Shown: one piece after another, positions 57,040-64,000 of the stretch | How positions within the stretch are numbered: position 1 is the first letter of the stretch | Layout of the letters: each line of letters starts with the position of its first letter | NCBI RefSeq assembly: GCF_947172395.1 | Contig: NC_069094.1 | Span: forward strand, 12,700,292 to 12,764,291 | Origin: Bicyclus anynana | Lineage: Eukaryota > Arthropoda > Insecta > Lepidoptera > Nymphalidae | Length of the DNA stretch: 64,000 nucleotides | Direction of reading: 5' to 3' | The notes under the pieces: generated by a model | What the model saw: only the letters and a program-made list of their open reading frames with translations | What the model was told of the DNA's origin: nothing | Databases searched by the model: none | Position numbers and translations under genes: made by a program

Positions 57040-57482
57040 GATGTAGTAATATCAGATGAATATCTATACCTATATCTCCAGTGGAATGTTCTGAATTAAA
57101 AAAAAAAATAAACGCACACAAGCTTTCGCCTTTATTTGTGTGATAAGCATATAATATCGAAAGTATCAAGGAATGATTTTTTCGATCAATTTTATAATTG
57201 AAGGCTTGAAACATCGACACGGTTGATCGTCGCCGTCTGCGGTAGGTATCGTCCAATCGACCATTGAAGGCTAACAAGGTGGTAAAGTAAACCTTTTTAC
57301 AAAAAGGGATAAAAAATTATGACAGTACTTTAAATAGAATATAATTGTATGCTATTTAATGGCCATTTTCTTTTGTTTTCGTCTAATAATATCTCAATAA
57401 CTCAATAGAGAACCCATCAATTTTATTTACAAAGTTCATTGTTTGTTCCCTTTTATATCGGTAGATAAAAGATTGATGTAAA

Positions 57483-57633
57483 TCATTATCATCATCAACA
57501 TTATCAATCCATATTCGGCTCACTGCTGAGCTCGACTCTCCTCCCAGAATGAGAAGGGTTAGGCCAATCATCCACCACGCTGGCCCAATGCGGATGCGCA
57601 GACTTTACACACGCAGAGAATTCAGAAAATTCA
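57483..57633 (-). mobile_element. SINE family A, 3' half (minus), in a duplicated block
   Basis: Tail half of SINE A with the same left flank as the 56713 copy; it stops after AGAATTCAGAAAATTCAGAG. Confidence 0.83.
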
Positions 57634-57995
57634 GAGTTTGTTTTGTTGTACATTCCCTTTTATATCGCTTTTTGTGTTGTAAGACTATTTCGTTGTATGC
57701 TCTGTGAAGTGTTCCTCTGCTTGTATTCGCGCTGGTTATCAAAAGATTAGGTAAGCTTTCGAACTAGTCTTCAATGTCAACTTATGGACCTATAGACCTC
57801 CACGAGGCCTGCCTCCTTATAAAAGAGAGTCTTCGGCGCTGAGGCCCGCTTAGGTGTAATTAGTGACTCCGAAGGCTTAACGTGCTTTCCGAGGCACGGT
57901 ATAGCACCACCAGCTTCCTACCGGATTGCCACTGAGAATTTCTTGGGTTCAGGGTTCGAACCCACCTCCTAATTATTATCAGAAATCGCATAGAT

Positions 57996-58290
57996 TCTTT
58001 TTTTTATTCTTAACAAATCTCACCTGATGGTAAGTGATGATGCAATCTAATATGGAAGCGGTCTAACCTGTTAGGAGTAGGATAAAAATCCACACCCTTT
58101 TCGGTTTCTACATGACATCGTACCGGAATGCAAGATCGCTTGGCGGTACGTCTTTGTCGGTAGGGTGGTAACTAGCTACGGCCGAAGCCACACACCAGCC
58201 AGACCTGGACCGTTTAAAAAACCTCAATCGGCCCAGCCGGGGATCGAACCCAGGACCTCTGTCTTGTAAATCCACTGCGCACACCACTGC
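57996..58290 (-). mobile_element. SINE family B (minus)
   Basis: TTTTTTTTATTCTTAACAAA to ACACCACTGCC; the last ~12 bp of the head are lost. Confidence 0.87.
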
Positions 58291-58782
58291 CAAACACAAA
58301 ACGTAGGCTCATCACTAGAGCAACGAGACAGTTGCACGACTTGTAGTTGTATAAAAAAAATTCTAAGAAGTGTGGACGTATTTTCCTTATTTTTTTTCTT
58401 CAAATATTAATGAATTAAACTTATCCTATTTTTGTAAAGTCACTCTAAATTTTAAATTAAAATCGGAAACTCGTAAAATTTATTTATCTAAAGTTCTTCC
58501 ACGAATGTATAGTAATAGAGGTATTAAAAACACATTAAATACCTATAAATATTGTGAATATAAAATAGGGTCTATTAATGTAATAAAATTAAGTAACACG
58601 CTTAGTACGTCGATAAAAATCGTTATACTTACTACTATGAAAGAATAAAGGGTATTTTTTATTATTTCTTTATTATGAGTACTATTGCAAAATGTATAAA
58701 TAAAATATAGAGGAGTTTTGTAATTATATGTTTGTTTTCATAGAATCACAGATTGTAGAACATATATGTAATACTCCAAATA

Positions 58783-59090
58783 TAGCCATGATAGCCCAGT
58801 AGATATGGCATCTGCCTTCATATACGGAGGGCGTAGGTTCGGATCCGGTCCGGGGCATGCACCTCCAACTTTTCAGTTATGTGCATTTTAAGAAATTAAA
58901 TATCACGCACCTCAAACGGTGAAGGAAGGAAAACATCGTGAGAAAACCTGCATACTTGAGAATTATCTTAATTCTGTACGTGTGTGAAGTGCCAATTGGG
59001 CCAGCGTGTTGGAATATTGGCCTTAAACCCTCTTATTCTGATACTAGACTCGTGCTCAGCAGTGAGCCGAATATGGGTTGATAATGATAC
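58783..59090 (+). mobile_element. SINE family A, full-length (plus)
   Basis: AGCCATGATAGCCCAGTAGA (A box side), GTAGGTTCGGATCCGG (B box), ending AATATGGGTTGATAATGATA. It gives the clearest plus-strand view of the element. Confidence 0.87.
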
Positions 59091-59207
59091 CAGCTAATCT
59101 CTGAAATGACTGAATCAATTTTGACAGGACTTTGACATAAATACGAGTAGCTTATTAAAAGCTTTTACATTAAGTTATTCTGCGAAATGAACAACATTGT
59201 TGTAAAT

Positions 59208-59478
59208 CCTATTCCTAATAATATTATAAAAGCGAAAGTTTGTATGGATGTATATTTGTTAGGATGTTTGTTACTCCATAACGCCGCTATTACTGAAGCG
59301 AATTGGCTGAAATTTGAAATGGAAATAGATTTTACTCTGGATTAATAGATAGCCGGGATGAAAAATATTTTCATCCCGGAAAAAATCCATGGATCCCGCG
59401 GGATTTGTGAAAAACTGTTCCACGTTTTTTTCACGCGAAAACAAATTCCACGCGGACGAAGTCGCGGGCGTCCGCTAA
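59208..59478 (+). mobile_element. Helitron-like repeat (plus)
   Basis: CCTAATAATATTATAAAAGC, GGCTGAAATTTGAAATGGAA, ends GCGGACGAAGTCGCGGGCGTCCGCTAA, with a full hairpin palindrome gcggacg/cgtccgc. Confidence 0.72.
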
Positions 59479-59904
59479 TATTTACATACGTGACAGTTAT
59501 AAACTAATAAAAATAATACGCAGTTTTTGTGAATGTACAATTTCATATTGGAATTAATTGGCTTCAATATTAATAAAACTAAATTTATTAAAAGCTTTTT
59601 TAAGGAAAATGTTATCAACCGTTCAAAAAACAATCCAGAACAAGATTTTAATTAACTTATATCTACAATACTAATTATTTTAAATGCTGGAATGTCGATA
59701 TTAATACAAATTATCTAATTCTTCGCCATAACATGTTGCCACTCTGTCTATAGTAAATTTAAAAGGTTTTTAAGATTGCCGCACACTTTATTTTAAGATA
59801 TACGATGAATTAATTTATTTTATATCTTTATTTTTGCCATTGCCTTGGAGTACTAATTGGTTTCATTGAGATTTTGAGTGGTCTATAAAATATTAAGCTT
59901 TTCT

Positions 59905-60230
59905 TTCTTTTTTTTTTTCATTCTTTACAAGTTAGCCCTTGACTGCAATTTCACCTGATGGTAAGTGACGATGCAATCTAAGATGGAAGCGGGCTAACTT
60001 GTTAAGAGGAGGAACAAAATCCACACCCCTTTCGGTTTCTACACGACATCGTACCGGAACGCTAAATCGCTTGGCGGTACGTCTTTGTCGGTAACTAGCC
60101 TCGGCCGAAGCCTCCCACCAGCCAGACCTGGACCAATTAAGAAAACCTCAATTGGCCTAGCCGGGTTTCGAACCCAGGACCTCCGTCTTGTAAATCCACC
60201 GCGCATACCACTGTGCCACGGAGGTCGTCA
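59905..60230 (-). mobile_element. SINE family B, full-length (minus)
   Basis: TTCTTTACAAGTTAGCCCTT to CACTGTGCCACGGAGGTCGT; lacks the GGTAGGGTGGT segment before TAACTAGCC. Confidence 0.89.
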
Positions 60231-60489
60231 GAGAAATTCACAGTAGTAGCCTGAGGGTGGGAAATTTCAGCATGCACAGGACATATACCTAAATTATGTA
60301 TGTGAATGTACTTTCAACGATGGTTTATAATTTATACAATAATAAAATTTAAAATTTTGAATAACCCCCGAAGGTCATGAAATTTATAATTACACTCTCG
60401 ATCAAATCATCAATATTATCATTCAGTGCACATTCATTTGAGACCCTACTCGAGTATATTTGCAGACATTTAGTTATTCTTCCCCACTT

Positions 60490-60680
60490 TCATCCCCCAT
60501 CCAACTTTTAAACGGCTGAACCGATTTTCGTTAAACATGTCTAAGAACACTCTCACATAAGTCACCTTTAATACAAAAAAAAACTACATAGAAATCGCTT
60601 CATCCGTTCAGGAGCTATGGCGCCACAGACAGACAGACACGTCAAACTTATAACACCCCTCTTTTTGCGTCAAGGGGTTA
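60490..60680 (+). repeat. Unclassified lepidopteran dispersed repeat
   Basis: ACGGCTGAACCGATTTTCGT, GGAGCTATGGCGCCACAGAC and ACAGACAGACACGTCAAACT, a style of repeat common in moth DNA. Boundaries and class not determined. Confidence 0.45.
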
Positions 60681-60804
60681 AATAAAACCGTCTCGATGAC
60701 TTAATCTTTTAAATTGAAAACGCATCATAATCAGCAAATTCGTGAGGAAACATGTCAAACTTATGACACTTTTTTTCAAGATATGTGTTAAAAATATACA
60801 ACAC

Positions 60805-61110
60805 AGCCTTCGTAGCGCAGTGGTATGCGCGGTGGATTTACAGAACTGAAGTCCTGGGATCGTTCCCTGGCTGGACCGATTGAGATTATCTTAATCGCTT
60901 TAGGTCTGGCTGGTGGGAGGCTTCGGCCTAGCGGCAAAGACGTACCGCCAAGTCATGTCGGTGATGTCATGTAAAAACTGAAATGGGTGTGGATTTTCAT
61001 CCTCCTCCTAACAAGTTAGCCCGCTTCCATCGTAGACTGCATCATCACTTACCATCAGGTGAGATTGTAGTCAAGGGTTAACTTGTAAATAAAAAAATAG
61101 TAATAAAAAA
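60805..61110 (+). mobile_element. SINE family B, full-length (plus)
   Basis: GCCTTCGTAGCGCAGTGGTA head to ACTTGTAAATAAAAAAATAG tail, with a small internal deletion after CTTCGGCC. Confidence 0.87.
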
Positions 61111-63406
61111 GACTCACGTGAAACACAGATACAGTCATATCGTTCGATATTTATACAACATGTCCGCGGTTAATCAAGAAATATTAATTAGAGAGGTCAA
61201 CATTCTATTTATTACAACATAATTGATGAAAATGAAGTTTTATTTTAAACCAGATATAGTGGTATATATGTTTTCGTTTATGACTATACCTAGAAAAGCT
61301 AAATCTTGGATAACAAAGGACAACTTGAACTTATTCCATTCATACATTGGGGTTAAAGGACGTGTCCCAATTTTGTATGGAGGCTGGGCCTTTATTCCGA
61401 GTGTCGACTAAGCAGAACATATTATTTTTATCTTAAAAGAACATAAAATATAGGGCTTGTAATCCAAAATAAAAAAAAATTTGGAACCCGCATTTTTTTA
61501 TTAATTAAATAAGATCATCCTCCACCCAAACAAGTTAGTCCGGTTAGTTAGTTATGGGAACGGGAACTATGCGAGTTTGCTAGTAAATTATAACATTATT
61601 GGAAGACGAATAGTAATGTATAACTTTTTGCGTGAAACTTAAGAAGCGTCAGAAAAACAGAAATTTGTTTGTAGAATATCATATCTATCATCAAATAAGA
61701 GTAACAATTTTGTTTCTTTTCTACTACATCAAAAGGTAAACCAGTAATAGAACGACATTACCTACTACCTATACATTAATTACCTACTTAGGTACCTAAA
61801 ATAGAAGAAATTAACTGAAAAACTTTCAGCTTTTCTAAAATTACTAAGGAAAACTAAAATAGGCTTACCTTAAAACTGAATGCTAAAAAAAGTCAGCTAA
61901 TATACTTACGAATTACAAAAATTTCTAACAATAATTTAGGACAAATTGTCTTGATATTCTATTAAAACCATAAAGTTAAAATAACAATATGCACAGCGGG
62001 AGTTAGCTATATATTCGTTTATTTGCTTTTCTATAATGGAACTTATCTCGTCTCCTTAGATATCAAAATGGCTTCCACTGGACGAGCCTGTTAGGCATAT
62101 CACTTGTTGTTATATGGCTTAATTTGAAAGAAATGATTCATATATTCATAATTTAACTATATTTAATATGACACACATTTATTATCGACATTAACATTTC
62201 CTATAATATTTTTTATGCTGAATATTCTATCTATCTAATATATCTAAAGAAAGATATTATATTTTTAGAAGACATGTTTGATTTTGATTAAGGGAGTTAA
62301 GATAGCAGAAAAAAATATGTGGGTGGTGAGTGTGTGGTTAAGCAAATGTTTATTGGAAAATGGGTCTCTGTGTCACACGCGTGTTTCCTGTTTTTATTCA
62401 AATAATAATTTAACAATTCGTTTCTGCTGTGCTGACGGTCCTACAGTTTACAAACAAATACATTTGGGCTGTCAAGTTATTCATCAAAATCATTAATAAC
62501 AGCCGATGGACGTCAACTGAACACAGGCCTCTAGCATGGACTTAAACAACGGTCTCGAGTTATTACTTTACGCAAAGTATCCATCCACCCATATTTCATC
62601 AAAGATGGAATATTGGTGGATAGATACCCGTAATCGTTATACATATATACCTAAGTAGTATACAACATATATATATTTTATGCCTGTTATGGGTAATGGG
62701 TGGCAATGGTGTAATGGGTTGCCTGGTAGAGATTACTTATAGTTAAGTAGTACTATATAAGGCCGCTTTTGCATGGTAAGTTTAAATTATCATTTTTAAT
62801 GTTTTTATTTATAATTATATTTTTTTGTGCAATAAAGTATTTCTTCTTCGTAATACCAGATAAATATTTATCACAGAAAATAAAATATACACTTTCATAA
62901 TTTTTACGATTGCTCTCGATTAAAAGTTAACACTTTTACTTAATTTTTATTTCCTTTTATATTTCTGTCTAGATATTAACTGTTTCTTGATTAGTAGGTA
63001 ACCGCATATAAATTTGGTGAAAGATGTTCAAAATTAGGCAAATCTGCAAATTTATTACGTTATTTGATAGCTGTCTAACGGTAATAAAAATGACAACGAT
63101 TAGTTAAAAGGAACCGTAATCATCTAGTTTACACTTTATAAATAGATAGTGTGAAACTTTCGATTGCCGTGGTAATAAATTATTAGAATGGATGAGATGT
63201 AAACAAAAACGAAATGGCATATTTTTTTTTCCTCTGCAGAACATCATCTATTTTACTATGAAATTTTACTTTAAGTTATTATGTTTTTCATTGAGAAAAA
63301 ATATAATAAGGAATTTAATCTAACATATCCTAATAAAATACAAATCACGCCCACGTGGAATAGTGGCAAAAAGACTGGCTACATTTCTGCACTTTGCGTA
63401 AAAATG
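61111..63406. other. Intergenic region, nothing supported
   Basis: AT-rich, with one short RTE-like stump (62480-62560). Open frames of 62 and 72 codons at 61223 and 62278 have no visible family pattern. Confidence 0.6.
62480..62560 (-). mobile_element. Short RTE-like stump (minus)
   Basis: AACAGCCGATGGACGTCAAC, ACACAGGCCTCTAGCATGGA, AACAACGGTCTCGAGT: the last ~80 bp of the family. Confidence 0.65.
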
Positions 63407-63420
63407 AGCCAACCCTTCTA

Positions 63421-63827
63421 TCATCTTCTCCTTACCCTTATCCCACTTAAGTGGGGTCGGAAAAATATGTCAATCTTTTCCATTCGTCTCTATTACTCGT
63501 CAACTCATCATCCACTCCTTTTACACACATGTCCTCTTTCACACCATCCAACCATCTTTTCTTTGGCCTTCCTCTCCTCTTATGTCCTTCCACTTGCACA
63601 TTCAACATTTTTCTAGTAATATGACTTTCCTCTCTACGCATTACATGTCCATACCAAGCTAACCTTCTACTCCTCAATTTTTTTGTCACTGGCGCCACCT
63701 TCAGACTTCCTCTTATATACTCATTCCTTATTTTATCTATTCTTGTCACCCCGCACATCCATCTCAAAATGCGCATTTCATTAACATGCATTCGTTTACT
63801 ATCCGTCCCTTTCACCGCCCAACATGC
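63421..63827 (-). mobile_element. 5'-truncated RTE-like retroposon, C-terminal coding tail
   Basis: Minus strand encodes the last ~120 residues of a retrotransposon polyprotein (LRWMCGVTRIDKIRNEYI, RLAWYGHVMRREESH, EGHKRRGRPKKRWLD, EWKRLTYFSDPT). AGCCAACCCTTCTA occurs at 63407-63420 and 63828-63841, a 14 bp target duplication. Open across the fragment, so fairly young, but no catalytic reverse transcriptase core is present. Confidence 0.88.
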
Positions 63828-64000
63828 AGCCAACCCTTCTACAATAAATTAAATAGTTGGCCATTATTGAAAAAAAGTGTCAGTACATTTTCTTGCGAAT
63901 ATTACAAAAAAGACGAATTTATTTTAAAACCAGCGAACGCCCGCGGCTGTGCGTGAAATAAGTATGACATAATCAAAATGGTAAGAGAACCGCGATAGCC

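Noticed and set aside
58370..58648. 92-codon AT-rich open frame as a gene
   Set aside because: Asn/Lys/Ile/Tyr composition expected by chance in AT-rich DNA; no recognisable domain, signal or flanking splice sites.
1..64000. CRISPR arrays, prophage, bacterial operons or a biosynthetic cluster
   Set aside because: The sequence is insect nuclear DNA with spliced genes and SINE/Helitron repeats. Repeats here are dispersed, and the tandem ones lack the regular spacer pattern of CRISPR.

Overview
The window is lepidopteran-type insect nuclear DNA: AT-rich, with spliced genes and very dense in degraded mobile elements. The repeats are ones commonly seen in moth and butterfly genomes: tRNA-derived SINEs, non-autonomous Helitrons ending in a cggacg/cgtccg hairpin plus CTAG, 3' stumps of RTE-like retrotransposons, and MITEs. 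There is no bacterial, viral or organellar gene content. The species cannot be named from the sequence alone.

Three genes are supported. (1) At the left edge, on the minus strand, are the first two exons of a small secreted Osiris-like (DUF1676) protein (6084-6260 and 915-1108). The rest lies beyond position 1 or was not found. (2) A complete three-exon RidA/UK114-family imine deaminase lies on the minus strand (12664-16393, 150 aa). (3) A large 25-exon gene on the plus strand (20389-38135, 1968 aa) is the ortholog of Drosophila nudel, the modular eggshell and dorsoventral-patterning protease. It has a signal anchor, 11 LDLa repeats, SRCR-like segments, an active trypsin domain and a second, catalytically degenerate protease domain. 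All 24 of its splice junctions were joined by hand with GT..AG ends and matching phase, giving one uninterrupted frame of 5907 nt. The coordinates are therefore strong, except that 5' non-coding exons and the exact start are not proven.

From about 38.2 kb to 64 kb I find no host gene, only a patchwork of repeats and AT-rich DNA without recognisable content. RidA and nudel are divergent, with starts about 4 kb apart and separated by a mobile element.

The most unusual structure is a pair of foldback-like elements (1538-4017 and 16914-18965) in opposite orientation about 13 kb apart. Each has inverted arms built from ~150-165 bp degenerate repeat monomers around a nearly identical unique core. 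One lies inside the Osiris-like intron, and together they bracket RidA and the first Osiris-like exon. Several insertions can be ordered in time: a SINE inside the first foldback copy with a 10 bp target duplication, an RTE-like stump inserted into a Helitron end with a 17 bp duplication, and two insertions that landed 25 and 32 bp upstream of nudel exons without breaking the acceptor.
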